Source: Papio anubis
Lineage: Eukaryota; Chordata; Mammalia; Primates; Cercopithecidae
Assembly: GCF_008728515.1 (NCBI RefSeq)
Contig: NC_044978.1
Span: forward strand, 2,747,771 to 2,811,770
DNA length: 64,000 nt
Direction of reading: 5' to 3'
How positions within the stretch are numbered: the stretch's first letter is position 1; the number at the start of each line of letters is the position of its first letter. Below are positions 11,462 to 21,699 of this stretch, piece after piece. The translations under genes were made by a program, and so were the position numbers. The notes beneath the pieces were generated by a model. The model had not been told where the DNA came from and ran no database searches. It saw nothing but the letters and a program-made list of their open reading frames with translations.

Positions 11462-11700
11462 GGAAGGAAGGAAGGAAGGACGGGCTGGGCATGCCGCCGC
11501 CGCCCGCCCGCTGCCGCCGCCCACCCGCCAGGCAGCGGGGCGGGCAGGCGGGCAGGAAGCGGGCGGGCAGGCAGGCAGGCGGAAGGCAGGCGGCTTGCCG
11601 CCGCCTGCCCGCCGCCGCGGCGGGCGATCAGGAACTCGGATCAGGTCGACGCCTCGAATCAGTAAATAATTTCCTCCGTCGTTATCGATCAGATCTATCC
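11462..11700. repeat. GC- and CpG-dense block of unclear origin behind an Alu tail
   Basis: It begins with about four GGAA units, then changes to degenerate G/C-only motifs (ggcg, ggca, gccgcc and their complements) to about 11625, then to a CpG-rich but mixed stretch containing 'tcaggtcgacgcctcgaatc' and 'cgttatcgatcagatctatc', before ordinary AT-rich DNA resumes. I count roughly 30 CpG in some 220 bp, whereas the flanks have almost none. The two parts do not resemble any primate repeat I know. The block could be a genuine GC-rich minisatellite, but the motif drift from GGAA looks like consensus error over a hard-to-sequence microsatellite. Confidence 0.7.
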
Positions 11701-12784
11701 AGTCATTCATTTCTTCATATTTTGCTCTTTAGAGGGCAGAGGAATGCAATTCATTTAAAGATTTAAGAAAACAATGTTGAAAAAAACTCAAAGCTGCAGG
11801 AAACTCAAGATGTGGTAAGAGTGGTCCCTGACAAAGAGAGAACAGAAGCATTGTCTTTTCCTCAAAACTACTGAGGTGAATAACAATCCTTATCCACAAT
11901 CATAAAAGACCTAAGCTTTACAACACTTAATTAGCTGAAAAACATGAAGGACAGACACAGTGGGAGTTTTTATTGAACAGTCTCTCTGTATGAAAGACAA
12001 CAATACATATTGGGGGCTATAGCCTATGTGTGATGCTTTTGGAAATATCTTGAAGGGAATGATTTAGAATGATATCTTGATTTGGAATGCAAATTCTTAT
12101 AGTAACGTATTCAAAGCACTGTATGTATCTTGCCCATGGCACATATTTGGATTGAGCAGTAAAAAAGAAGGCCTGCAACAGAAATGAAGCATATAATTTT
12201 AACAATAAATTAATAAGTAGAAACTGCCAATGAACTCAACTCAGTAAAATGTCCTTTGATGTTAACCCTTGGTAGTTGTCTCCTCGAATTTGATGCCTTA
12301 CGAGTGCTCAGAAGCCAATGGGAAATGGTGGCCTTCTTCATGGCTGTGTCGGAGCTCCCATATGGAGTGCTGACATGGGTTCAACTTCCACCCAATCCTC
12401 TTGCTCAGCAGACTCCATAATATCTCTTTCTCCCTAGATTTTCTGGCTTCTCTGTGAAACACTTTTCTCCAAATGTATAAAATTTTTTGCTTAAAAAACT
12501 CGAAAGGAAAAAGATAGCATTTTTGTTAAAGGAGTGGCTTAGGGAGTTGCAGGCAGGCTTAGTAAAATGTTGCCATAAACTAAAAAATGAAGTTTTCTTG
12601 TTAGAAACTTATTTGACAACTCAAAAGTCTGGGTGTGTGTGGACAGGTTTTGTAAACTTAGGGTTGGGACTGCAAAAGAAAATAATTTTGCTGCCTTGGG
12701 CTTGGTTACAGTAAGAACATTCTTAGGTTTTTTATTGCATGAAAATGTCACAATTTTCTATGAGTTATGAATACAGACTCATCG
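11701..12784. other. Unassigned AT-rich DNA
   Basis: No recognised gene or repeat; open frames are at most 75 codons. Confidence 0.45.
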
Positions 12785-12985
12785 ATTTTCTAGGAGTCAG
12801 AACGGACAGTGACTCCTGCCACTGCTGGTTAGTGTGTGACCTTGGACACCTTCCCTCTCTACGTCTTAGTTTCTTCCTCTGGAAACGGAAGCCATCATAT
12901 AGCACCTATGCTTCATGTTGTGAGAACCAGGTTGGATTTTCTTGCCCAGTGCAAAGCACACTGCTTGGTGCATACTACGTGTGCA
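12785..12985 (+). repeat. MIR SINE relic
   Basis: Sense-strand MIR: 'gactcctgccactgctggtt' then 'gtgtgaccttggacacctt' (core 'ctgtgtgaccttgggcaag'), 'ctctctacgtcttagtttc', 'cttcctctggaaacggaag' and 'gcaaagcacactgcttggtg'. It abuts the LTR that follows. Confidence 0.75.
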
Positions 12986-13010
12986 AAACTTCTTTGTTCT
13001 CTTTACTATT

Positions 13011-13355
13011 TGTCTTAATCCATTCTGGCTGCTATAACAAAATACCTTTGACTAGGTAATTTATATACAACAGAAACGTATTGCTCACAGTTCTGGAGGC
13101 TGGGAAGTCCAAGAGCAAGGCGCCAGAAGATTTGGTGTCTCCTGAGAGCTAGTTCTTCATAGATGGCACCTTCTATGCAGTAAAAGGGCATAAGCTCTGT
13201 CAGGCCTCTTTCATAAGGACGTTAATCCTACCCATGAGGGCTCCCCGCTCAAGACCTACTCAGCTCTCAAATTCCCCACCTCTTCATACCAACACGTTGG
13301 GAATGAGATTTCAGCATATGAATTTTGGGGAGACACAAACACTCAGAACATAGCA
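13011..13355 (-). mobile_element. MLT1/MST-type MaLR LTR, solo
   Basis: 'tgtcttaatccattctggct', 'gctataacaaaatacctttg', 'cacagttctggaggctggga', 'tgagggctccccgctcaaga' and 'catatgaattttggggagac' are close to the reverse complement of the MaLR LTR (ends 'ggactaagaca' in sense). Length of about 345 bp suits a near-complete LTR. No internal MaLR sequence flanks it. Confidence 0.85.
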
Positions 13356-13486
13356 CCGTTATTCTCAGGAGATGTTGGCTCTATTCAGTTCTGTTCTGAT
13401 GAACTCTGACAGAATATTCTTACCTTCTCATCAGCAGCTGTAATCTGTGCACACTACCCTTCCCGACACTTGTTGAAACTCAACAA

Positions 13487-14090
13487 ATAAGATCTGTGGC
13501 TTCCTAGAGCTCCCAATCTAGTGGGAGTTACAAAGGTAACTTCCAAACAATGATGTGGATGAGAATTATTGGAGCAGAGATATGAAATTGTTAATTTTAG
13601 GAGTGCTGGAGGCAGGACTGGCTATATAGTTTGTGAGTCCAGTGCAAAATGAAAATGTTGGGCCCCTTCTTCAAATTTCAAGATGACAACAGAAGAGAAT
13701 TAAACCCTGCACCAGGTGGGCCCTTCTGAGCTCAAGGCCCAGTGTGACATCAGTCACACACCTGAGTGGCTCGTCCTGATTCGATGGGCATATTCATTTC
13801 ATGCAAAAAAAATTAGAGAAGCTTTACCATTTGAAGATGTAGGTGCTGAGCTAGACTTTGAAAAATGGAAAGAACTTTGAAAAGACGGGTAGAGCAACCC
13901 AGGCACATGATAAAACATGTGTCATTTTTAAATTTCCATACAATTAAAAAAATTAAGTGAGATTTATTGGGTCACAGTGGTTTGACAATCAGGAAGGAAA
14001 GGGAGATAGAAAGACTGTAGTACTAAACTTCAATTATCTATTAACAAGAAGCCATCCAAAGGATTTTAAGAATAGAAACAAGATTAGATC
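13487..14090 (-). repeat. L2 (LINE2) relic, antisense, interrupted
   Basis: 'agctcccaatctagtgggag' resembles reverse-complement L2 ('ggagcttacattctagtggg'). After a short DNA transposon the match resumes with 'agctagactttgaaaaatgg' (L2 'gagctgggccttgaaggatg') and continues to 'aagccatccaaaggatttta' (L2 'gaagccattggagggtttt'). Heavily diverged and gapped; the AT-rich stretch around 13915-13965 is not clearly L2. Confidence 0.5.
13613..13778. mobile_element. Short nonautonomous hAT-like DNA transposon (probable)
   Basis: The 166-bp segment starts caggactggc and ends gctcgtcctg, near-complementary ends like hAT-Charlie MITE termini (cagggccggc type). Its interior ('gtgcaaaatgaaaatgttgg', 'gggccccttcttcaaatttc') matches a mammal-wide element I remember but cannot name. 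It interrupts an L2 relic. No clear 8-bp target duplication survives, and it has no transposase. Confidence 0.5.
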
Positions 14091-15576
14091 AATTTAGGGA
14101 GATGTCTGTGGTGGCAGAAAGACAGATGGATTGATTCTTGTGATGGAGTCACAGGCAGCAGGGACCTCTGTGGGTGAAAGCAATGCATTCCTTAACTGGG
14201 AAGTGGCAGCAATCTTCTTGTTATCTGTATTTCTCAGTAGTCTATGTATTTTTTTCCCATATGAAACAAAGGTCTGTTTCTGCTTAGAAGACATCTTCAA
14301 TTATACAATGCAGGCAAAAAAAAAAAAAAAATCTGGAAGAACGGAATTTTAACCATATTTCTTTTTTCTCTGTGGACAGCCTTTCAGGGACATCTCCATT
14401 CTGGTTGTAGAAGGAGACCTTGAAGGCACCCAAGTATGCATTCAAAATGTATTGCCTTTCCTTGGCCTTTCAAACAGACTAGTATTCCAGAAAAATCATG
14501 TCATTTTGCATTCCAGGCAATGCTTTGAAGACGTCATGAATGAAACACTTGCCCTATTCATCCCTGAAGAGAAGCGCAGGTCTGTGCACGCTCCATCTGT
14601 CCGTCTCTCATCCTGACAAACTGTCTTCAACAGTGGGAAATTAAAACCTTCTTCCTTCCTTTTCTGTTTTTCTTATAATAACTCAGCCTTGAGTCAGAGG
14701 TACATGTTCAGCCTCCCAAAAGTGCTGCTGTCATGCAAAGGAAGATCCTTTTGTTCCCTCATTTATCATCTCTTAAAGAAAGCTAAAAAGTTCAGGATGG
14801 CGAGGATAGGATCAGCCATTCACTTAAACTGGGGCATGCATGCAGGGAACTGGATTTTAATACCCGCAAGATGCAGACATAGAATTTTATGCATGTTGCA
14901 GATTCTGAGAAAACAAGAAAAAGTGGTGAATATATTTTAATGTTATAAGAAAGCATAAAAACCCAAAAATTTAAGGAACAATGCCCCATAAAGTAAAAAT
15001 TCAGAACTTTTTTTTTTCCTCCCCAATTAAACTTTTACTGTCTGTGTTAAACTACATAAATGACGTAACCCTTTCCAAGCCTCAGAGACCTTACCTGTGA
15101 CAAGAACAGATGCTTGCTGAGACCCCTTCTGCGGGAGGGCACAGGGTTAGCACTCTCTGGCTGGGTGCATCTACGTATCAGACGCCTCTATAGTGGGTAG
15201 GATAAAAGGATCTACATTCCTGCCCAAATATGTGCCCACACAACACGAGTACCTTTGAGCCCGGCACTTACACCTACAAATGTCTGTTTTTCTCAGATGC
15301 CGGGAGTTGTCCTTGTTATTTTCTCCCGGATACTGTGCGGATGGCACAGTATCCTCGGGTAATTAACATTCCTCTAACCCTGTGTAACCAGAGTAGGATG
15401 GAGTCAGCAGCTGCCAGGTCAAGCACAATGAGAGAGTGAGAGTGAGAGAGGCATCCTCAGAGCCATCAAGAAATGCGTGCATTTCCAGGACTCCAAGAAC
15501 GGGCCTGCACGGCTCTGTAGGAATTTCCTCTGTAGATCTAATTAATAAGTCTAACCAGATCTTAATATACTCTCTT
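14091..15576. other. Unassigned DNA
   Basis: No gene recognised. A run of A lies at 14315-14330 and T at about 15009-15017. A fragment at about 15058-15100 ('aagcctcagagaccttacct') could be a tiny MIR piece. Confidence 0.4.
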
Positions 15577-15592
15577 CATTTTTGTTGCTTTT

Positions 15593-15884
15593 TTTTTTTT
15601 TTTTTTTTGAGACAGTGTCTTGCTCTGTCGCCCAGGCTGCAGTGCAGTGGTGTGATCTCGGCTCACTGCAACCTCCAACTCCCTGGTTCAAGTTGGTTCA
15701 AGTGATTATCCTGCCTCAGCCCTCAGCCTCCTGAGAAGCAGGGATTACAGGGGCACGCCACCATCCCCAGCTAATTTTTGTATTTTTAGTAGAGACGGAG
15801 TTTCACTATATTGGCCAGGACGTTGTTGATCTCCTGACCTCATGATCCGTCCACCTTGGCCTCCCAAAGTGCTAGGACCCGGCC
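15593..15884 (-). mobile_element. AluS-type element, with small internal duplications and a head deletion
   Basis: Antisense Alu starting with a long T run, 'gagacagtgtcttgctctg', to 'ctcccaaagtgctagg', after which the usual 5-prime head is mostly missing and only 'acccggc' remains. Target duplications are 15577-15592 and 15885-15900 (cattttTgttgctttt / cattttCgttgctttt). Two small local duplications occur inside it: ggttcaagtt/ggttcaagtg and gcctcag/ccctcag. Confidence 0.95.
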
Positions 15885-15900
15885 CATTTTCGTTGCTTTT

Positions 15901-16950
15901 TAAAAATATGACCATTCACTTTTTACATTTCTTATGTCTCATACACACACACACACACCAAAAAGTGTCTCATATTTGCACTGAAATGATTTTTCGTTAG
16001 GAATACACATGACAAGGGAACCAAGTAGGATGGGCTCTGTGAAATGTCTGCTATCTAGAGTCTGGATTGTGGAAAAGGATCTGCACCAAGTCTCAGATTG
16101 TGCCAGACAGGGCAGTTAGTGAGTCATGTAGCAGGGACCCTCCAACGGCCTGGAAGCAAAGCCCTCTTGGGTGACCACAGGCCCAGCAGGGGTAGGTCGT
16201 GAGAGTGAGTGCAAGTGTAGAAAGTTGTTAGCATTTGCTGCTTCCTGGTGAAGGGTTATCGGGTGAGGACGAGCGGGTCCCTTAGAGCACCAGTGACTTT
16301 TGGGAATTACCTGCAAGAAGGTACCAAGAATTACCCCCAACTTCTGTCACTAAACTACAGGAGAAGTTGCCCCAGTAAGGGGCAAGAATGCTATAACCAG
16401 ATGTTTAAACATGTTGACAACCATTGGCTCCAGGGATGCCTTTTCCAAAGATTTTCCGGTTACTGAAACCTAAGAGTTCAGATTTCTAATACCAGTAATA
16501 ATAGAACCGCACATAAGCAATGTGCCCCACCGCGGACACCCTCGCTTGTATCACTTACCTCCTTTTCCATGAATACTGAAAACAAGGTTCTCAAGGAGGC
16601 TTAGGGACCTGCCCTGAGTCACTGAGATACAAGGATGCAGAGCTAACAGATCCCATAGCTTAGAAGGTAAGAGTCTCACTGTTTCCATTTACCACTCACG
16701 TAACTGTGGTTTTCTTAGAAGACACATCTTTCCACTTTCTTCAAACCACTCACTTTGTTTGTAAAAATAACATAGATCACTGGTAACACACTTTAGTTGG
16801 AATATTGTGCGTGTATAGAAACATGATGGAGGGAAATCCCTCTTGTTTCTTCTCTGTAATTTCCTTTGAAGATAATAAATTTGGGCCTGTAATTATTTTT
16901 GTTTTTATTTCTTTTACCTCTTACTATTTATAGCATGACTAAGTGTATAA
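15901..16950. other. Unassigned DNA
   Basis: A short CA run lies at 15943-15958. A weak MIR-like stretch ('gcttagggacctgccctgag') is near 16599. No gene recognised. Confidence 0.4.
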
Positions 16951-17024
16951 AAAGGGAGAAAGAGAGAGAGAGATGAAAGAAAGAAGAAAAAAAGAAAGAG
17001 GGAGAGAGAAGGAAAGAAAGAAAG

Positions 17025-17091
<67 letters not shown>

Positions 17092-17140
17092 GAAAGAAAG
17101 AAGTAGGGAGGGAGGGGGAAGGAAGAAGGAAAGAAGGAAA
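16951..17140 (+). repeat. (AAAG)n polypurine microsatellite
   Basis: About 190 bases of almost pure purine on the + strand, with a core of roughly 16 perfect aaag units at about 17028-17090 and degenerate gaga/ggaa margins. Open frames of 66 and 90 codons that read through it (Lys/Glu/Arg-rich on +, Phe/Leu/Ser-rich on -) are by-products of the low complexity. It has no attached Alu body. Confidence 0.97.
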
Positions 17141-18873
17141 TGAAGGGATTTGTATAATTTAGGAATTTGTAGTAGAAGGGATACAACAGTTCAATTCAGT
17201 CGCTTGTATTTGGTGATTTAAGCAAAATGCATAAAACACTAGTCATGAGTTTCAATTTCAACTCAGGACTAATTCAATATGGCAATCATTTGTATTAGGG
17301 CCATTGTGTAGGTTTTAACTGAAGAGCCAGCAATGCTTCTTAAGTTTTGTTTTGTGCTGTGTTTTCTCCTGTTGTTGCATACCTGTACACTCCCGTTTTT
17401 TAAAAAACTAATACTCTTTTTTTCTCATTTAATATTCGCATTTCTTTAAAACACACGCGCTATGTAGCATCTTCCCTCCTTTGCACCTTTGCTGTCTTGC
17501 TGTAGAAGGTCATACTCCTTCCAGCGTTTGTCTTAAGAATTCAAAAAGGAAACATAATGAGAATAATAAAATAGACAACACCAGTGCAGAATACTTACTT
17601 AGGCATATTTTTGATCAGTCAGGTGTGTTTAAAAGATCTTAGTTTTTTATCCCGGCTGTTACCAGAAACTGGTAACAGAAATATAGCCCCAGGGGGTAGA
17701 TATTCAAACGGATCTGTTTGTGTCGCTCTCATTAGTGATCTGAAGTATATAAAATATGTATTGTAAGGTTTCCCTATGCTCACTCACCCCTCGGTGATCT
17801 CTGCACAAGCAGTGTACAGCAGCTGGCTGCCCTGAGGGCCAAGCAGTGAAGCTACAGAAAGAAAGCGGTTTTTTCTGAAGGCTAAAACAAGCTGCGGAAC
17901 TCAGGCTCTCCGGACCGCCACCTCCAGCTGAGACTTGCTGCGTGCGGGAGATGGACGGCGCTGTCCTCCCTGTTTTCAAGACTCTGCAGGCACCAGTGAG
18001 AATAACCTAACAAGAATCGCTTTTCTATCGCCAGCAAATGCTACTGTGGGTGCAGAGAAGCCAGAAGTCACAGGGAAACCTGCGTGCCGGAAAGGCCCTC
18101 TGGTTACAGGAATGACTCTCTCTGTTTCCACCAGCACTGGCCGGGCCTCCTTCCCCATACTGATGGGATCTGAGGGGGGACAATGGGGCAAAGAGTCAGA
18201 TGAGGCAGACAAAAGGTTGATTCTCCTACTGTGGCCTGTTACTAATTGGTGCAAAAGAGCTATTGAAACCATCACCCTGATGTGCAAAAAATAACAAAGC
18301 AGAAAAACCCAGCAAACAGGCTTAGATGGGATGCTAAAATGATGTTTAACACACACACATCTGAATAGAATTGATTGCTGCATTTTATTTTCAGACATTT
18401 TAAATGTTCAAACTGACCTTCGTTTAACCCTCAGAAATTCGATTTATTTCCCACGTGCAACATTTGGACATTTGCATTCCACGTGCGGCTAGGAGAACTT
18501 GTTTCCTGCTCCTGTGAATATTGGCTCCTGTGAATATTAAAATAAAGACACAGAAAAGGACGATGAGAAAAAGAGAAACAGAGGGAGCCACAAGGGAAGA
18601 AAGAAGGAAAAAAGAGAAGCATTCTTGAAACCAAATAAAATCCTTAATGTCAAGTGGAGTAATTCTACTGTGGGAAGGTCTCCAGGCTGGGGGAGAGTAG
18701 GAGGTAGAGGGAAATGAGGAAAGGCAGGGACCACAGGATGTTAGGCTGAGATTTTTCCACCTAAGTAAAACAGTATCTGACAGTTGATATATGTTATTAA
18801 ATGCTACCACAGTCCGAATCTTCATAGCGCTCTCCATAGTTCTTTAGCCCCAACCCCACTAAACTTCCATGTA
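17141..18873. other. Unassigned DNA including a GC-richer unique patch
   Basis: No gene recognised. The part from about 17780 to 18300 is less AT-rich than its surroundings, contains several CpG and carries open frames on both strands (119 codons + at 17935-18294, 140 codons - at 17976-18398). Neither shows a domain I know. An exon of a noncoding RNA, an old retrocopy or a conserved noncoding element are all possible; none is supported. Confidence 0.4.
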
Positions 18874-19324
18874 CACTGACCCTTGAACAATGGTGGGGAG
18901 GCGCCGGGGGTGGCAGCACCAGCCCCTGGGCGGTAAAAGTCCGCATATGACTTTTAACTCCTTAAAACCTTAGTTACTCATAGCCGACTGTGGACGGGAA
19001 GCCTTGTCAACGATACAAACAATCGATTAACACATATATTTATGTTGTATGTGTTATATACAGTACTATTATAATAAAGCAAGTTAGAGAAATGAAAGTG
19101 TTATTTGAAAAATCATAAGAAAGAGAAAATGTATTCACTGTTCAGTAAGTGGAAGTGGACCCTCACAAAGGTTTTCATCCTTGTCATCTTCACGTTGAGC
19201 AGGCTGAGGAGAAAGAGGAAGGGGAAGGGTCAGTCTTGCTGTCTCAGGGGTGGGAGAGGAAGAAGGAAATTTGCATAGAAGAGCACCTGTGCTGTTCAAA
19301 CCTGCATTGTTCAATGGTCAGCTG
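18874..19324 (+). mobile_element. MER2-like Tigger DNA transposon, nonautonomous
   Basis: A 451-bp element flanked by TA on both sides (18872-18873 and 19325-19326). Ends are near-complementary: 'cactgacccttgaacaatgg' and 'cattgttcaatggtcagctg'. The interior ('taacacatatatttatgttg', 'tcttcacgttgagcaggctg', 'gctgtctcaggggtggg') follows the MER2 consensus of the TcMar-Tigger group. TA duplication is the standard Tigger signature. It codes for no transposase. Confidence 0.85.
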
Positions 19325-20520
19325 TACGGAGAACAGTCATGGAGAAAAAGGGGGGTGCTGTCTAAAAACTCTCTTCCTTATTAAAACCTCACTTTTGGAG
19401 AAGCCTACATGACAGCAGATATGCAAACATCTGGAACAGGTGATTAAATGAATATCTCTTGTTTTAATCCAAAGGCGCAGCCTCATGTAGTCATCCAGAG
19501 GTGTCTATTGGCAGCAACTCTGTAGCACAGAAAGCAAATTTTCTCTTTGGAAGGTATGTCATCTTGTTCTTTGATTTTTGGAGACCCCAGCTTTAAAGTT
19601 TGTTTATGATCATGACTTTGAAAAGCTCCTCAAGACACTAACAGCCTTGTTACTACCCACAGGTCTGGCACAAAGCTCAATGCCAGTAAGATGAGTAAGA
19701 TTCGCTCAGCACTGCAGGGGTAAAACTGGAGAGACCATGGGTATGGCCTGAGGCCTCCATGCGGACAGCTCTTCAGCTGGGGTCTCGGGTGTCTGGTAAG
19801 GATCTGGAGCAGAGCTAGCAGAATCTTGCAGAGTTGGCTTGGAGCCCACCATGTAAAACACACCCCCCATACACACAATTGGCATGGGATTCTTCCAGGA
19901 TTTAAAACAAAATTTGTATATTCCTCAGTGTTTAATTTACTACCGAAGGGTGATTTGGCTTCTGGTAGGAATTTAGTTCCATAACCAGGGAATGATGATC
20001 AAGACAAAGACAGTGTGTAATTTGAGGTTAAACTCCACGACCCAACATAGCAATATCTCTTTATCATTTTTATTTCCGATCTTGAAGTGGATAGAGTACA
20101 AGTGTAAGCAAACAAATGACCTTTTGTTTCCTTCCAACGTTCTAAATGCTTCATCTGGGTTTGGGTAAATGTTTACATTTTCATTGTGTTAGGGAAGATG
20201 TTATTATCTTAAATCACTTCTCTGTCTCTATGCCTGATCATCAGACCCACAGTCTCCACATTCTCATATCATTTTATAAATGTATCATGTTCATGCATAA
20301 ATATATGAACTACTCGTAATTATTTAGCACTCATATTGACTACTGTAATACACTGGAAGGCTTAAAACTTCATATGTGGGCAGTATCACATTAAGTATGA
20401 GATTGATATCTAGCACATATGACAGCAGACATACAGACATCTGGAGTGGGCGAGTAAATGAAGGTCCTGGATTAAATGAATATCCAGCACCCTCCTTGTT
20501 CTCCACGACTTTTCTCTATA
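19325..20520. other. Unassigned DNA between two MER2-like elements
   Basis: No gene recognised. Positions 19409-19449 and 20419-20463 share a diverged direct repeat starting atgacagcaga and continuing 'acatctgga', one beside each MER2-like copy. Confidence 0.45.
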
Positions 20521-21265
20521 AGGTTGACCCTTGAACAATGCAGGTTTGAACTGCACAGATGCCCTTATAAGCAAATTTTCTTCTGCCTCTGCCACCCTGA
20601 GACAGCAAGACCAACCCCTCCCCTTCCTCCTTCTACTTAGTCTACTCAACATGAAGACGAGGATAAAGACCTTATGATGGTCCATTGGCACTTACTGAAC
20701 AGTGAATATATTTCTCCTCCTTATGATTTTTTAAGTAACGTTTTCTTTTCTCTAGCTTACTTTATTGTAATAATGCCACAAATAACAAATACAACATACA
20801 AAATATGTGTTAATTGACTGTTTATATCATTGATAAGGCTTCCAGTCAACAGTGGACTATGAGTAGTTAAGGTTTCAACAAGTTAAAACTCATGTGCTGA
20901 CTTCCTTTTTTTTTTTTTTTTTTTATTTTATGAGATGGAGTCTTGCTCTGTAGCCCAGACTAGAGTGCAGTGGCATGATCTTGGCTCACTGAAACCTCCA
21001 CCTTCTGGGTTCAAGTGATTCTTCTGCCCCAGCCTCCTAGGTAGCTGGGATTACAGGCTCACACCACCATGCCCTGCTAATTTTCGTAGTTTTGGTAGAG
21101 ACAGGGTTTTGCCATGTTGGCCAGGCTAGTCTCGAACTCCTGACCTCAGGTGATCAGCCTGCACTCGCCTCCCAAAGTGCTGGGATTATAGGCATGAGCC
21201 ACGGGGCCTGGTCCATAGGTTGACTTTCTACTGCACAGCAGGCTACTGCTCCTACCTGCTACAGT
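20521..21265 (-). mobile_element. MER2-like Tigger element, interrupted by an Alu
   Basis: Begins 'aggttgacccttgaacaatg', then follows MER2 in the opposite direction to the first copy: 'gacagcaagaccaacccct', 'tctactcaacatgaagacga', 'acttactgaacagtgaatat', 'caacagtggactatgagtag'. At about 20905 it is broken by an antisense Alu, after which 'gactttctactgcacagca' continues the MER2 alignment, so the two parts are one element. The far terminal repeat is too degraded to place precisely. Confidence 0.75.
20906..21215 (-). mobile_element. AluS/J-type element inside a MER2-like element
   Basis: Antisense full-length Alu: T-rich tail, 'gagatggagtcttgctctg', to 'catgagccacggggcctgg'. The flanks gtgctgactt (20894-20903) and aggttgactt (21217-21226) are a plausible but imperfect target duplication. 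Confidence 0.93.
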
Positions 21266-21418
21266 GAATACCGCTTCATTTTTGCAAAGAGAAAATGGAA
21301 AAAGTCAAGTGAGTCTTTGATAGGGACAACAGTGTTTTGTTTATGAACATAGAAGGACTTCATAAAATCAACTGAGGGTCAGAGGCCAAAAGGTTGTGTT
21401 ATTGCTATTTGTATTCTT

Positions 21419-21684
21419 TTTTTTTTTTATTTTTTAATTTTTTTATTTTTTTTTTTTGAAACGGAGTCTTGCTCTGTTGCCCAGGCTGGAGTGCAGTGGC
21501 AGGATCTCAGCTCACTGCAAGCTCCGCCTCCCGGGTTTACGCCGTTCTGCTGCCTCAGCCTCCCGAGTAGCTGGGACTACAGGCGCCCGCCACATCGCCC
21601 GGCTAGTTTTTTGTATTTTTTTTAGTACAGACGGGGTTTCACCGTGTTAGCCAGGATGGTCTCGATCTCCTGACCTCGTGATCC
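21419..21684 (-). mobile_element. AluY, Old World monkey type (AluYR-like), 5-prime truncated
   Basis: Antisense Alu from a T-rich tail to 'ctgacctcgtgatccg'. It carries 'ccacatcgcccggctagttt', the tag I associate with cercopithecid AluY lineages, and 'agccaggatggtctcgatct'. Perfect 15-bp target duplication gctatttgtattctt at 21404-21418 and 21685-21699. Low divergence suggests a relatively young insertion. Confidence 0.95.
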
Positions 21685-21699
21685 GCTATTTGTATTCTT

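Noticed and set aside
11480..11640. CpG island promoter
   Set aside because: It is too short and low-complexity, sits on an Alu tail, and has no adjacent exon or transcript evidence; a sequencing or assembly origin is at least as likely.
11207..11710. 167-codon minus frame as a gene
   Set aside because: Half is antisense Alu translation and half is the anomalous GC-rich block giving Pro/Ala/Arg repeats.
16914..17186. Lys/Glu-rich and Phe/Leu-rich frames over the AAAG tract
   Set aside because: They are forced by the tetranucleotide repeat, which has no stop in some frames.
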